DNA from: Wohlfahrtiimonas larvae
GTDB lineage: Bacteria > Pseudomonadota > Gammaproteobacteria > Cardiobacteriales > Wohlfahrtiimonadaceae
Direction of reading: 5' to 3'
DNA: 64,000 nt
Assembly: GCF_039543665.1 (NCBI RefSeq)
Contig: NZ_BAABKE010000005.1
Location: 1-64,000, forward strand
Shown here: positions 26,124-36,049 of the stretch, piece by piece
Layout of the letters: the number at the start of each line of letters is the position of its first letter
How positions within the stretch are numbered: the first letter of the stretch is position 1
Translations under genes and position numbers: made by a program
The notes under the pieces: model-generated
Databases searched by the model: none
What the model was told of the DNA's origin: nothing
Seen by the model: only the letters and a program-made list of their open reading frames with translations

Positions 26124-26711
26124 ATGACCAAACAAAAAAATTTTTATAATCATAGCTTTCTAGCTTTTTTTGAAAATACATTTAATGTCGATATGACCAA
26201 TATTTATGGACCATTTTTAGAGTATCTGCCCCAAGGCGGGAAAATATTAGATATTGGTTGTGGCTCAGGGCGCGATGCTTTGTATTTTAAAAATATTGGT
26301 TTTAGTGTGGATGCTTTTGATTATTCCGAAAACCTGGTTCAGTTTGCTAAAGAAAAAACAGGTTTAGATATCCAACACAAAAGCTTTTATGATTTAGATT
26401 CTGTGAATGAATATGATGGAATTTGGGCGTGTGCATCTTTACTACATTGTGAACGTAGTCGATTAATTGAAGTGGTGCAGAAAATAGTTGATGCATTAAA
26501 AATAAATGGTATTTGTTATATGTCATTTAAATATGGGCATTTAGATCGCATGCAAAATGATCGTTTATTCACTGATTTAGATGAAATACAAGCTAGGGAA
26601 CTCTTAAATAATTTTAAGAATATTCATTTGCTAAAATTGTGGATGACAAAAGATAATCGACCGGAACAACAAGAATATTGGTTAAATATGCTTTGTATTA
26701 AAGAATCATAA
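26124..26711 (+). CDS. Class I SAM-dependent methyltransferase
   Basis: 195 residues. Motif I KILDIGCGSGRDAL, acidic motif II FDYSEN, motif IV IWACASLLHC, and NGICYMSFKYG. The LLHC loop and overall layout resemble the TehB/small-molecule methyltransferase group, not DNA methylases, since no NPPY or PCQ motif is present. Divergent from the HNH gene; the pairing may be functional (see findings). Substrate unknown. Confidence 0.85.
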   Translation: MTKQKNFYNHSFLAFFENTFNVDMTNIYGPFLEYLPQGGKILDIGCGSGRDALYFKNIGFSVDAFDYSENLVQFAKEKTGLDIQHKSFYDLDSVNEYDGIWACASLLHCERSRLIEVVQKIVDALKINGICYMSFKYGHLDRMQNDRLFTDLDEIQARELLNNFKNIHLLKLWMTKDNRPEQQEYWLNMLCIKES

Positions 26712-26813
26712 ATATATTTTTGAGATATATTGAAAGCGTTATTTAGGCGCGTAAAATATCCTAGTAATGGGTCATGAGATATAGCGTTGCCGATGACCAG
26801 TGAAGGATAGTAA

Positions 26814-27980
26814 ATGAAAAGAGTCATAGGGATTTGTGGCATTGCAATAATGGGATTGATGCTCTCAGGCTGCCAAACTTTTAATACAGAGCATGGTTAT
26901 GGCATTGTCGATTATGGCAATGATAATAGTGATGCACTCAAGAACAAAATGCGCCAATTGTTGATAGAAAAAAATACAGTTGTCAGTATTATTCAATTTG
27001 GTGATGCACATACATCGACAGGCTATTTTATAGAAACGCTACGACATCTTATGCAGCAACGTTTTGGTAATGCAGGAATAGGCTGGATGACGCCTATTGC
27101 CATAAATCGCAGTGCTTACCAATGGGATATTATTAACAGTCAAAATACATTGCAGACAGATTTTCCAATGGGTGGTTATATTGCTAAGCCCAAGCATAAT
27201 GGTGCAGAGATTAAAGTGGTCTTAAATTCTGGACAACCCAGAGTTGGTTTATGGAATGTTCATTTAATGCTTAAGAGTAAAACAACAGAGCCTATATCCA
27301 TCTTAGATACGGATGGAAAAGCAGATTTATCTTATAGTCTAATGAATATCGAGCCGAATCAATGGCGTGTTATGAATACTGTGACAACAATGCCCTTTAG
27401 CATCAGAGCAGATAGTCAGGTGGAACTAGGTGGTTTATGGCTACAAAAACATAATCAGCCTGGTGTGATTGTTTCAGCTGTTGGTATGAAAGATGCACAA
27501 TTGGTTGCATGGAATCAGTGGTCACCACAATGGTTGTCTGAACTACAGATGACTAATAGTGATTTGGTGATTTTAGAGTATGGTACCAATGAAGCATTGG
27601 ATAAAAACTTAGATGCTCAAGAATACCGAACTAATTTAGTGACGAGTATTCAACGTATTCGTAAACAATTACCTAATGCAGTCATTTTATTGCTGAGTCC
27701 ACCTGATTTGATGATACAAAATCAACAAAAAGGTACCTGTGTTGAGCATGTGCCAATATCTTATGAAATTGTCAAATCTACGCAAATTGCTGTAGCTAAG
27801 GCTGAAAACTTATTATATTGGGATTGGCAGAAAGCCATGGGTGGGCGTTGCAACATAGCTAAATGGTATTCAGAGGGATTAGCACAAAAAGATCTAATCC
27901 ACTTAACACCATTGGGTTATGAGATTAGCGCGGAGATATTATATCAATCATTATTACAATACTGGGGAATTGCTAAATAA
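26814..27980 (+). CDS. SGNH/GDSL-type hydrolase lipoprotein
   Basis: 388 residues. Signal peptide with lipobox LSGC, cleaved before Cys at about residue 19, so a lipoprotein. FGDAHTSTGYF takes the place of the GDS block (Ser in HTS), EYGTNEA contains the block III Asn, and DLIHLTPLGY supplies the catalytic Asp and His. Two domain layout with a beta insert (120-220) resembles peptidoglycan O-acetylesterases of the Ape/PatB group. Inferred: removes acetyl groups from cell wall sugar in the periplasm. Substrate not certain. Confidence 0.75.
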   Translation: MKRVIGICGIAIMGLMLSGCQTFNTEHGYGIVDYGNDNSDALKNKMRQLLIEKNTVVSIIQFGDAHTSTGYFIETLRHLMQQRFGNAGIGWMTPIAINRSAYQWDIINSQNTLQTDFPMGGYIAKPKHNGAEIKVVLNSGQPRVGLWNVHLMLKSKTTEPISILDTDGKADLSYSLMNIEPNQWRVMNTVTTMPFSIRADSQVELGGLWLQKHNQPGVIVSAVGMKDAQLVAWNQWSPQWLSELQMTNSDLVILEYGTNEALDKNLDAQEYRTNLVTSIQRIRKQLPNAVILLLSPPDLMIQNQQKGTCVEHVPISYEIVKSTQIAVAKAENLLYWDWQKAMGGRCNIAKWYSEGLAQKDLIHLTPLGYEISAEILYQSLLQYWGIAK

Positions 27981-28084
27981 AAAAAGACAATAATGCTAGT
28001 ATGTGTTTATAGATTGTTTAGACTGTATAATAATACTTAATTAAAGTAAGAAAACAGATAATATTAAAAATAAAAGAGGCAGTT

Positions 28085-31000
28085 ATGCGATATATATATA
28101 GTTACTTTTTATTATTACCGCTTTTAGGACAATCTGTCTTTGCGCAAAGTCAGTTAAATATTGAGATAACACAAGGTTCTATTCTCAAAAATAAAGATGC
28201 TAAAGATAATGTGTTTGCACTATTTGATGATTCCGCTAGTATTCAGAAAGATGTGGTGTATGTCAGTGAGCATTTTTATGGTTATGGTTCACCAGAATGT
28301 GAAAAACCCGCAGATTGGAGTGCGATTAAAAGCTCAGCAAAGTATCGTGATGGGAATTATTATGACCCATTTTCATCTGGTAATTACATTCCTTATGACC
28401 CCTTAAATAAACATAAAAATTATCAAGGCACAATTTATATTGAAAAATGCCAAAAAATCAATAGAGGGGTTGCATTTGGTGGGTTGCTGAAGCAATTTAT
28501 ATTATATTTTAATCAAGGCTATTTATTAGGCTTTGGGAGTACAGGGAAAGACTATTCAGCTGCATTGGCATTGAATCCTGATCCGAATAAAAAATATTCA
28601 GTGATATTGAATCCTGTGGATGATTTATCTCAATATACTAATAAGCAATGGAGTGAGTTGAATGAAAAAATCACTAATACATTCAATGTAGAGCAAATGA
28701 AAAATGCTTGGTCGCCTATTTTTCCTGCATTGTATAATGTCTCGCTCTATTTCCGAGGTCATCCAGTACCTATGACGATAGAGCACACAACAACAGGGTA
28801 CAAATACCAAGAATATAAAACGCCATTGAAATATCGTTGTGCCGCAAATAAAATTGTATTATTTACCGATGGTCGCCCTAATCGTAGTTATGTCGATGTT
28901 TTTGCAAGTAATGATACAGCTTCACTACCTTCTAGTTTACAATCAAAATTGATTTTTGCAGAAAGTAAAGCTTGGAATAATGGTAAGTTGGTGATCTTAA
29001 AATCATACCCTTCACTGAAAGCCACTAGTTTATCTAATTTTTTCCAAAACCCTAATACACAATTTGCCTATATAGAAGATGGTTATACAGGTTCTGAGGA
29101 TGGATTGGTCTATGAAGATTCTAAATTAGATAGAAATAGATATAAAAATGCAACTCATCCTGTTTCACAAAATGTTTTCCAAGGTTGGATGAAGCAAGAT
29201 TTATTGGCAGGTCATAATGTCAATAATAGGCCGTCAATGGACTTAGGTGGTAAATCATGGACAGATAATTTGAGTGTGCCTCAAACATTGAGTGTGAATG
29301 CTGTCTTTTTTGGTAAAAATCCAACTGTCCCATTAAAAAATTTAATCACAGCGACTGATGGCAAGCATATTACTAAGCAGAACTTAGACGTCAATAGTGT
29401 ATTAGAAGATGTGTCTAGTATATTATCAAGTGATGGTCAAGATCGTTTTACTAATGGTATGCCTATAGAAGATCAATACATGAGAACGCCAAATACCATT
29501 CGGTATGTTTTTACTTATAACTTAGCGAGTAATTCGGGTAATATTCATGCTTATACAATGAATAGGCAAGGTACTGCTTGGCAAGATCAGCCTGTTTGGA
29601 ATATGAATCAAAGATCTTATCCTTTAAATGGTCGATTCTTAACGATGAGTTATAAAAGTCCGCTCAATCCTGTATCGGAGCAGCTCAGTGTAGAAAGTTT
29701 AAATAAAATCTACAAAGAGCGATATCAAACTGACTTATCTGATGCGTATTTACTTTGGTTAGAAGGAATTTCTGTTTTTGCCAATACAGGTAGCACTACT
29801 CAAACGCAGTTTAAGCCAAGACATTCTATCATTGGACCTATCGTTAATAGTGAACCTGCTTTTTTAGCTAAAGATAGGGAATATATTAATTTGAACTTTT
29901 TTTCAGAAGCATTGAAAAGAGAGTTCACACAATATGTGATGGCTAAGGCAAATCAAATGGATAATGAATTATTAGTTGTCAATGCTAATGATGGTATGGT
30001 TCATTTTATTAAAACAGATCGTAAGCATAATTTGTCTTTAGAAAATGGTGGAGTTCGCAGTGCAGCATATTTTCCTGGATTTTTAGCTGCTCGCTTGCAG
30101 GAAATTGTTAATTTAGACCAGCCCTTTACCTTTACGATGGATGGTGCGGCTAATATTTTTGAATTTAAGGGTAAAAATGGCAATATAAAAGCTGTAGGCC
30201 TAAGTGGTATGGGCGGTGGTGGTAAAGCTTTAGTGGGATACCAGTTACTACATTTAAAAGGTAATAAGCTAGATACAACGATTCAACCATTATTTGAAAT
30301 AGTGAATGAAGATAATTTTAAGTATCAGACACAAGGATTTCAAAATTTAGGTTATACCTACTCAGGCTTTGCATTTTTTAATCGTTCTTTGAATGGCAGT
30401 AAAAATGCAGGTCAAGGCGTTGCTGTATTTGGTAATGGTATTGGCGCACAAAAATCTATTTTGTATTTTATTGATGTTGAAACGGGAGAGTTATTAAAAC
30501 AAGTTACCTTATCTGATAATGGTGGTGGTGCTTCTACTCCAGCATTATCATTAATGAAAGATGAGAGTACTGGATTTCAACAGCTTAAATATGTCGTAGT
30601 GGGTGATCAATCTGGCCGTTTATATAGAGTAGATTTTTCTCAAAATGGCGCGCTAGGCTCGGCAAGTACGCCTGTTGTAATCTATGATCCAAATGCTCAG
30701 GGTCATCGCTTCTTTGATCATCCTATTACAACAAAACCTTTTTTATATATGAATCAAGAATTAGAGCAAGAATGGGTTTATTTTGGTACGGGGCGTAAAG
30801 TATCTAAGGATTTAGATCGAGGTACTTTATCTAAGAGACAACAATATTTTATTGCGGCACCTGTGCATAATCCAATATCTTTAAGCAGTATAAAAGAAAT
30901 CAAGTTTAGGATTTCATCTAATATTGTTTCTTTAAATAGCAACTCACAAAAACCGAATCAAGGTTGGTTCTTGAAATTATCGACAGGTAACAAGGATTTG

Positions 31001-31480
31001 GGGAATAGGCTCGTTTATCAACCCGGTATGACAAAAAATGGAGATATTGTTTTTTCAACTTGGGGGATTACAGAAGGTGATGATTTGGATAGTTGCAGTG
31101 CTGATACCGGCTCAGGATTACAGATTGCTTTAAATGCAGAAACAGGTGAAATCGGCAGCTTTAATCACAGAGGTACTAATGTTGCAGGGGTATATGATGC
31201 GCTAACAGCACCGACATTACCAAGTGGCTCTTCAATAACATATCAAGGTTATTTGGGTGGGCAAATGGATCATGGCAGCATGAGCACATTAGATTTGTCA
31301 GACATTGATGAGTTGAATAAGAAAAATCTTAATACTTCTCATGGCCTTGAACAAGATCATTTGTCAGAGTGCCTTGCGACTACTAATGGTGAAGTGGACC
31401 GAGAAATATCAGAATTTTGTCACAATTTTACACCTAGGGTTTTGATTAAGAAAAGATTATCTATCCAACAATTATTCTAA
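28085..31480 (+). CDS. PilY1/PilC-type type IV pilus tip and biogenesis protein
   Basis: 1131 residues with a Sec signal ending SVFAQS. Residues about 40-330 contain a von Willebrand A-like unit with MIDAS DDSAS (FALFDDSAS) and IVLFTDGRPN. From about residue 570 the C-terminal beta propeller shows the family landmarks GPIVNSEPAFL, VVNANDGMVHF, LSGMGGGGKAL and VVVGDQSGRLYRVDF. Known: PilY1 sits at the pilus tip, acts in adhesion and surface sensing, and opposes retraction. No minor pilin genes are next to it, which is unusual. The gene is followed, 20 bp on, by an RCC1-repeat protein. Confidence 0.9.
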   Translation: MRYIYSYFLLLPLLGQSVFAQSQLNIEITQGSILKNKDAKDNVFALFDDSASIQKDVVYVSEHFYGYGSPECEKPADWSAIKSSAKYRDGNYYDPFSSGNYIPYDPLNKHKNYQGTIYIEKCQKINRGVAFGGLLKQFILYFNQGYLLGFGSTGKDYSAALALNPDPNKKYSVILNPVDDLSQYTNKQWSELNEKITNTFNVEQMKNAWSPIFPALYNVSLYFRGHPVPMTIEHTTTGYKYQEYKTPLKYRCAANKIVLFTDGRPNRSYVDVFASNDTASLPSSLQSKLIFAESKAWNNGKLVILKSYPSLKATSLSNFFQNPNTQFAYIEDGYTGSEDGLVYEDSKLDRNRYKNATHPVSQNVFQGWMKQDLLAGHNVNNRPSMDLGGKSWTDNLSVPQTLSVNAVFFGKNPTVPLKNLITATDGKHITKQNLDVNSVLEDVSSILSSDGQDRFTNGMPIEDQYMRTPNTIRYVFTYNLASNSGNIHAYTMNRQGTAWQDQPVWNMNQRSYPLNGRFLTMSYKSPLNPVSEQLSVESLNKIYKERYQTDLSDAYLLWLEGISVFANTGSTTQTQFKPRHSIIGPIVNSEPAFLAKDREYINLNFFSEALKREFTQYVMAKANQMDNELLVVNANDGMVHFIKTDRKHNLSLENGGVRSAAYFPGFLAARLQEIVNLDQPFTFTMDGAANIFEFKGKNGNIKAVGLSGMGGGGKALVGYQLLHLKGNKLDTTIQPLFEIVNEDNFKYQTQGFQNLGYTYSGFAFFNRSLNGSKNAGQGVAVFGNGIGAQKSILYFIDVETGELLKQVTLSDNGGGASTPALSLMKDESTGFQQLKYVVVGDQSGRLYRVDFSQNGALGSASTPVVIYDPNAQGHRFFDHPITTKPFLYMNQELEQEWVYFGTGRKVSKDLDRGTLSKRQQYFIAAPVHNPISLSSIKEIKFRISSNIVSLNSNSQKPNQGWFLKLSTGNKDLGNRLVYQPGMTKNGDIVFSTWGITEGDDLDSCSADTGSGLQIALNAETGEIGSFNHRGTNVAGVYDALTAPTLPSGSSITYQGYLGGQMDHGSMSTLDLSDIDELNKKNLNTSHGLEQDHLSECLATTNGEVDREISEFCHNFTPRVLIKKRLSIQQLF

Positions 31481-31500
31481 TAAAGAGTAGGAGTATATTT

Positions 31501-32841
31501 ATGCAACGTAAAGTTTTGAGATATTCATTATTATGTGTTTCTTTATTACCGTTATTAGTGAATATGGGGATAACTCAAACGCTTGAAGCGAGTGATTCTG
31601 GATATGGTATCAATGGAGGAGAGGGCGCAGCGCAATCAACTACCGCTATTGATACAGGTGTAGGAATTAAAAATGGCGAAGTATGGATTTGGGGATATAA
31701 GGGATCGGGCCAACAAGGCAATGGCTCTACTAATGGAAATTTATATGATAGAGATCGAGTACCTGAAAAAATTGCTAGTTTACAAAATATTGTTTCTGTA
31801 TCTGGTGGGGCCTATCATTTACTTGCGGTTGACTATGAAGGCTATGTATTTGGATGGGGTTTAAATGCCCGTGGTGAAACTGGTTGCGGTCATACAGGTA
31901 TCGTTTCTATACCTTGTGAAGTGAAAGGCACTGATGGTCAAAGATTGAGAGTGAGACAAGCTGTGGGTGCTGGTGAATATAATTCTATTTATTTAGATTT
32001 AAATGGTAATGTTTTAACATCAGGCAGCTCAGCTTTTGGGCAGTTAGGATTAGGGCCAAAGGCTAAGAATACAGCGACTCCCACTAAAATTGACTTAAAT
32101 GGTGAAGTTGCCAGATTAATAGGTGCTGCATATGAAGGTGGCTTTGCAGTGACATATGATAAAAATTCATGGGATACTAATGAGCAAAATGTATGGGCTT
32201 GGGGAAGAGATTTTTATTCTTCTTTAGGACTATATGCTTCTGGTGATAATTATGTGCGGTCGCCTATGAAGGTGGAGAATTTGAAACCTTATGCAAATAA
32301 AATTGTGAAAATTGCAGGGGGTTATCAATACGGCGTTGCTTTATTGAATGATGGCAAAGTTATCGGCTGGGGTTGGTATCGATCTGTTGGGCAAAGTTGT
32401 AATTCATCTCGTGTTAATACTACTAAATCGCCTATTCCTGTAGAGGTGCCATTTCCACCAAAAATGGTGAATGGTGTTTTAGTGCCTAGTAAGGTTGTCC
32501 AAATGGAATCATATTTCACTTCCACAATAGTATTAACCAACCATAATGAAATTTATACTTTTGGTACTTCAGTAGAGTCGGCTTACGATAATATCCAAGG
32601 AACTTGCCCTAAATTAGCAAATATTACGGATGAATTTAGAAATGAGCATAGTACTTTAGATAGTGAGGGCAATCGTATTCCTGGCTCTATTGTTAAAATC
32701 GGTAGAGGAAAGCATCATATAACTTATGAGATGAGTGATGGTACGGCATGGGGTGTAGGTTATAATGCAGGTGGTCAAATTTTTTATGGTGCAGGTTTAA
32801 TTAGGGATTTCCCAGGACAGCAACTCCGAGATTTGCAATAG
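31501..32841 (+). CDS. Secreted RCC1-repeat beta-propeller protein
   Basis: 446 residues with a signal peptide. Several RCC1-type blades: VWIWGYKGSGQQGNG, GYVFGWGLNARGETGCG, VLTSGSSAFGQLGLG, VWAWGRDFYSSLGLY, VIGWGWYRSVGQSC, TAWGVGYNAGGQIFYG. Known: RCC1 propellers bind proteins or surfaces. It lies 20 bp after pilY1 with AGGAG, so it is co-transcribed. Inferred: a partner of PilY1 at the cell surface or pilus tip. Confidence 0.85.
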   Translation: MQRKVLRYSLLCVSLLPLLVNMGITQTLEASDSGYGINGGEGAAQSTTAIDTGVGIKNGEVWIWGYKGSGQQGNGSTNGNLYDRDRVPEKIASLQNIVSVSGGAYHLLAVDYEGYVFGWGLNARGETGCGHTGIVSIPCEVKGTDGQRLRVRQAVGAGEYNSIYLDLNGNVLTSGSSAFGQLGLGPKAKNTATPTKIDLNGEVARLIGAAYEGGFAVTYDKNSWDTNEQNVWAWGRDFYSSLGLYASGDNYVRSPMKVENLKPYANKIVKIAGGYQYGVALLNDGKVIGWGWYRSVGQSCNSSRVNTTKSPIPVEVPFPPKMVNGVLVPSKVVQMESYFTSTIVLTNHNEIYTFGTSVESAYDNIQGTCPKLANITDEFRNEHSTLDSEGNRIPGSIVKIGRGKHHITYEMSDGTAWGVGYNAGGQIFYGAGLIRDFPGQQLRDLQ

Positions 32842-32897
32842 AAGATATATTTTGTTATCCCAAAAGATCTTATAGAACTTTTGGGATACGTTGTTTT

Positions 32898-33599
32898 TTA
32901 AGCACTGATTTTAACAGTGAGCATGCTAATGTTATCGATATATCCTGTGAGTTGATCATTAGGGTGGATTGCACCTACACCTTCAGGAGTGCCTGTCATG
33001 ATGATGTCGCCAGGCTGTAGAGTATATAACGTAGATAAATGCTCAATAATTTCATTTACATTCCAAATCATATGGCTAAGATCAGAAGATTGGCGAATTT
33101 CGTCATTGACAGTTAGTTGTATTGTGCCTTCAGTAATCTCTCCTGATTGTGTTATAGGCATAATTTCGGAAAGAATTGCTGAGTTTTCAAAATCTTTAGC
33201 AATATCCCAAGGATGGCGATTATCTTTGGCTTTTGCTTGTAGATCACGTCGGGTCATATCTAAACCACACCCATAACCAAAAATATGGTGTATAGCATCT
33301 TGTTGTGTAATGTTCGCACCAGCCTTACCAATAGCAATGATAAATTCCATTTCATAGTGAAAATTATTAGTACGTGTTGGGTAAGGGATTTCAGCACCGC
33401 TAGGGACATAACTACTAGGATGTTTTAAGAAATAAAAAGGCTCTTGTTGGGTTTTATCAACAATTGTTCCCATTTCTTTGGCATGCGCCATATAATTGCG
33501 GCCAACACAAAATATACGATGGATGGGAAATAATAGTGAACTACCTTTGATTGGGATGGCAATAGGTTCTGCTACTGGAAATATGTATTGTTTTGTCAT
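32898..33599 (-). CDS. Fumarylacetoacetate hydrolase family protein
   Basis: 233 residues, the usual length of the short FAH family. IFCVGRNYMAHAKEMG opens the fold; EMEFIIAIG carries the metal-binding Glu, and GDIIMTGTPEGVG is the conserved C-terminal loop. Known members: acylpyruvate hydrolases, oxaloacetate tautomerase/decarboxylases, HpaG-like enzymes. The exact substrate cannot be read. It stands alone and ATG 33599 has a GGAGC ribosome site. Confidence 0.88.
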   Translation of the reverse strand: MTKQYIFPVAEPIAIPIKGSSLLFPIHRIFCVGRNYMAHAKEMGTIVDKTQQEPFYFLKHPSSYVPSGAEIPYPTRTNNFHYEMEFIIAIGKAGANITQQDAIHHIFGYGCGLDMTRRDLQAKAKDNRHPWDIAKDFENSAILSEIMPITQSGEITEGTIQLTVNDEIRQSSDLSHMIWNVNEIIEHLSTLYTLQPGDIIMTGTPEGVGAIHPNDQLTGYIDNISMLTVKISA

Positions 33600-33802
33600 G
33601 ATGGCTCCTTTGATGAATTTTTATCATATAAAGCTTATGTTGGGTAATCAATCTTAAAATATCGTTTGAGTGCAATTTTTCCTTGTTCAGTCCAAATGGC
33701 TTTACGAGTTTATGGGTAATATTTTGACTAATAAATAACTGATAAGTGGAATATAATTCTAGATTATGGGTTTCCTTAATCAAGGCTAATCCGTATAATG
33801 TT

Positions 33803-33975
33803 CAATCTGCAGGAGAGAGAGATTAACTCCGCCGAAGGCGCAAACTCCCATAAACGCTCAGGCTCATGTACTGCAATCACTTAATTGTGCCAACTGGAGA
33901 GAGAAACTTAGTTTCCACCGAAGGAGCAAACAGCAAAGCTGCATAAACTCTCAGGTACCAAGGACAGAGGGAGGG
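33803..33975 (+). ncRNA. Tandem glycine riboswitch (gcvT motif)
   Basis: Two aptamers in series. First, about 33803-33878: GGAGAGAG, CCGCCGAAGGCGCAA and AACGCTCAGGC. Second, about 33883-33975: CTGGAGAGAG, CCACCGAAGGAGCAA, AAACTCTCAGGTACC and GGACAGAGGGAG. These are the conserved glycine-aptamer elements. A TATAAT at 33794-33799 is the probable -10. It precedes the TRIC/UPF0126 gene, so glycine should switch that gene. Confidence 0.93.
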
Positions 33976-33998
33976 GCAAATACTCAATAGGAGTTTTT

Positions 33999-34628
33999 GT
34001 GCTTTTCTATATTTATATTGTAGCAATTACAGCAGAAGCAATGTCAGGTGCACTCGCGGCAGGTAGGCGTAACATGGATATGTTTGGTGTTGCTCTTATT
34101 GCTTTTTTGACAGCATTGGGTGGTGGCACAATGCGAGATATTATCCTTGGTAATTATCCAATCTCTTGGACACAGCATCCATCATATGTCTATTTAACCA
34201 TCTCTGCAGGTCTGCTGACAATGTTAGTTGCTCGTTATATGCAACGTTTGAATCGTATGTTTTTGGTATTAGATGCAATGGGGCTTATTGCATTTACGAT
34301 TATTGGTTGTAATGTTGCTCTAAGTTTAGAACCGAAATATCATTACAGTACTTTAGTTGTGGTGATGGCTGGAATGATGACAGGTGTGGGTGGGGGTATT
34401 TTTAGAGATATTCTTTGTAACCGAACACCTCAGGTTTTACGGCATGAATTATATGCAAGTGTTTCATTATTAGTTGCCTTGCTATATTTAGGGCTAAAAT
34501 ATATTGGTATTGATGAGAATATCAATATGAGTGTTTCATTTGTGGTGGGCTTGAGCATCCGTTTGGCGGCGATTTATTGGAATTGGTCGTTGCCTGTATT
34601 TTCATATTCCCCCAATAAATGGCAATAA
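33999..34628 (+). CDS. TRIC/UPF0126 family (YicG-like) channel, probable glycine transport
   Basis: 209 residues, GTG start at 33999 with AGGAG upstream. About seven membrane segments and two internal repeats, each with a GGG motif: LTALGGGTMRDIILG and MTGVGGGIFRDILCN. This is the UPF0126 (YicG/YadS) family, related to TRIC cation channels. The glycine riboswitch in its leader argues strongly that it carries glycine. Known: glycine riboswitches elsewhere control members of this family. Confidence 0.92.
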   Translation: MLFYIYIVAITAEAMSGALAAGRRNMDMFGVALIAFLTALGGGTMRDIILGNYPISWTQHPSYVYLTISAGLLTMLVARYMQRLNRMFLVLDAMGLIAFTIIGCNVALSLEPKYHYSTLVVVMAGMMTGVGGGIFRDILCNRTPQVLRHELYASVSLLVALLYLGLKYIGIDENINMSVSFVVGLSIRLAAIYWNWSLPVFSYSPNKWQ

Positions 34629-34640
34629 AAAAATCCCCTT

Positions 34641-34769
34641 TTAATAAAGGGGCAATTTAGTGAAGATGGCTAAAACATCAATTTTATTATGATCTAATGT
34701 ATATTGGCAACGTGTATGAAAGGTACATCCTTTCGGTGGATTGGAGGCTTGCCTATTAAACGAATCTTG
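34641..34769 (-). pseudogene. Decayed C-terminal tail of an oligopeptide/dipeptide ABC ATPase
   Basis: On the minus strand an open stretch of about 42 codons reads DSFNRQASNPPKGCTFHTRC and onward to a stop at 34641. NPPxGCxFHTRC is the C-terminal signature of OppD/DppF-type ATPases (oligo_HPY domain). An in-frame TGA lies just upstream at about 34770 and no ATPase domain is present, so this is a remnant of a deleted gene. The rest of the 34629-34937 gap has no other gene. Confidence 0.7.
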
Positions 34770-34937
34770 TCACATTTATCTTCTGTATAAGGATATATAT
34801 AGGGTTAGCAAAGAGAAATTTTTGTATTAAACAAACATTTTGTATTTCTAAAGGTTAAAATCTTTGAAGGTGAATTGATCAATAGAGATCGTCATGAACC
34901 ATATTAGGATGAACACAAACAGATTGATGGATAATTT

Positions 34938-36014
34938 ATGATTGAAGCATTATTAGAGAAATATGCAGTTGGTGGCGGTGCCATTCTGATAGGAATGTTT
35001 TTATATTTAGTTTTCACTTTCATTGGCCGTAGATATAAAACACAAAAAAAAGGGATGGCTGCGCGCATTACAAAATCATTAATATTGTGTGGCGTGATTA
35101 CTATTGCTGCCCAATATGTAATGTTAGCATTAGTAGATTTTGAGATTAAATCGATCACTCCAACTATGGTTAAATTTGCAACGAGTATTTTAATCATCAT
35201 CATCTTATTGAATCGCTTGTATCAAATCATTAATCGTTTGGAAGCTGCACAAATTAAAAAACATGGTGATCCAACATCTGCCAAAATTATTGCGCGAGTA
35301 TTCAAAATTGCGATTTTCATGGTTATTGTTTTATTATTTGGTGAACATTTTGGTATGAGTTTGTCAGGTTTGATGGCCTTTGGCGGGATTGGAGGTATTG
35401 CCATCGGCATGGCTGGTAAAGATATACTCAGTAACTTTTTTTCAGGGGTAATGTTGTATTTTGATCGCCCATTTAACATAGGCGATTGGGTGAGTTCACC
35501 AGATCGTCAAATCGAAGGTACTGTTGTAGAAGTGGGCTGGCGTTTAACAAAAATTATGACGTTTGATCATCGGCCGCTATATGTACCCAATGCTGCATTC
35601 TCTTCCATTAGCGTAGAAAACCCAGGACGAATGACGAATCGCCGTATCAAAACAGAAATTGGTTTACGTTACGAAGATGCAGATAAGATTGGGCTGATTG
35701 TGAATGATATCCGTACAATGTTAGAACAAGATATCAAAATCGACCAAAATCAAACATTATTGGTATATTTCAATGAATTTGCTGATTCTTCTTTAAATAT
35801 TATGATCTACTGTTTTACGAAAACAACAAAATGGGCGGAATGGTTGGCAGCACAGCAAGATGTTTATTTGAAAATGATTGAGATTGTCCATAAACATGGC
35901 GCTGATTTTGCATTTCCATCTCAAACGCTTTATGTGGATCCAAGTAGTCAAATAATGATTAATAGAACAGCACCAAAACCGGTGCAGCCACCAATGCAAA
36001 ATCCAAATTTATAA
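34938..36014 (+). CDS. MscS-family mechanosensitive channel
   Basis: 358 residues. Three or four N-terminal membrane helices up to about residue 135, then the pore helix and beta domain signature GGIGGIAIGMAGKDILSNFF followed by YFDRPFNIGDWV and PNAAFSS. The C-terminal domain is cytoplasmic. Known: opens under membrane tension to release solutes. Start at ATG 34938; the ribosome site is weak. The PTS-like gene follows 35 bp later, perhaps in one transcript. Confidence 0.9.
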   Translation: MIEALLEKYAVGGGAILIGMFLYLVFTFIGRRYKTQKKGMAARITKSLILCGVITIAAQYVMLALVDFEIKSITPTMVKFATSILIIIILLNRLYQIINRLEAAQIKKHGDPTSAKIIARVFKIAIFMVIVLLFGEHFGMSLSGLMAFGGIGGIAIGMAGKDILSNFFSGVMLYFDRPFNIGDWVSSPDRQIEGTVVEVGWRLTKIMTFDHRPLYVPNAAFSSISVENPGRMTNRRIKTEIGLRYEDADKIGLIVNDIRTMLEQDIKIDQNQTLLVYFNEFADSSLNIMIYCFTKTTKWAEWLAAQQDVYLKMIEIVHKHGADFAFPSQTLYVDPSSQIMINRTAPKPVQPPMQNPNL

Positions 36015-36049
36015 AATTTTTAGACAAATAACGTGATGGGAGAATCACA

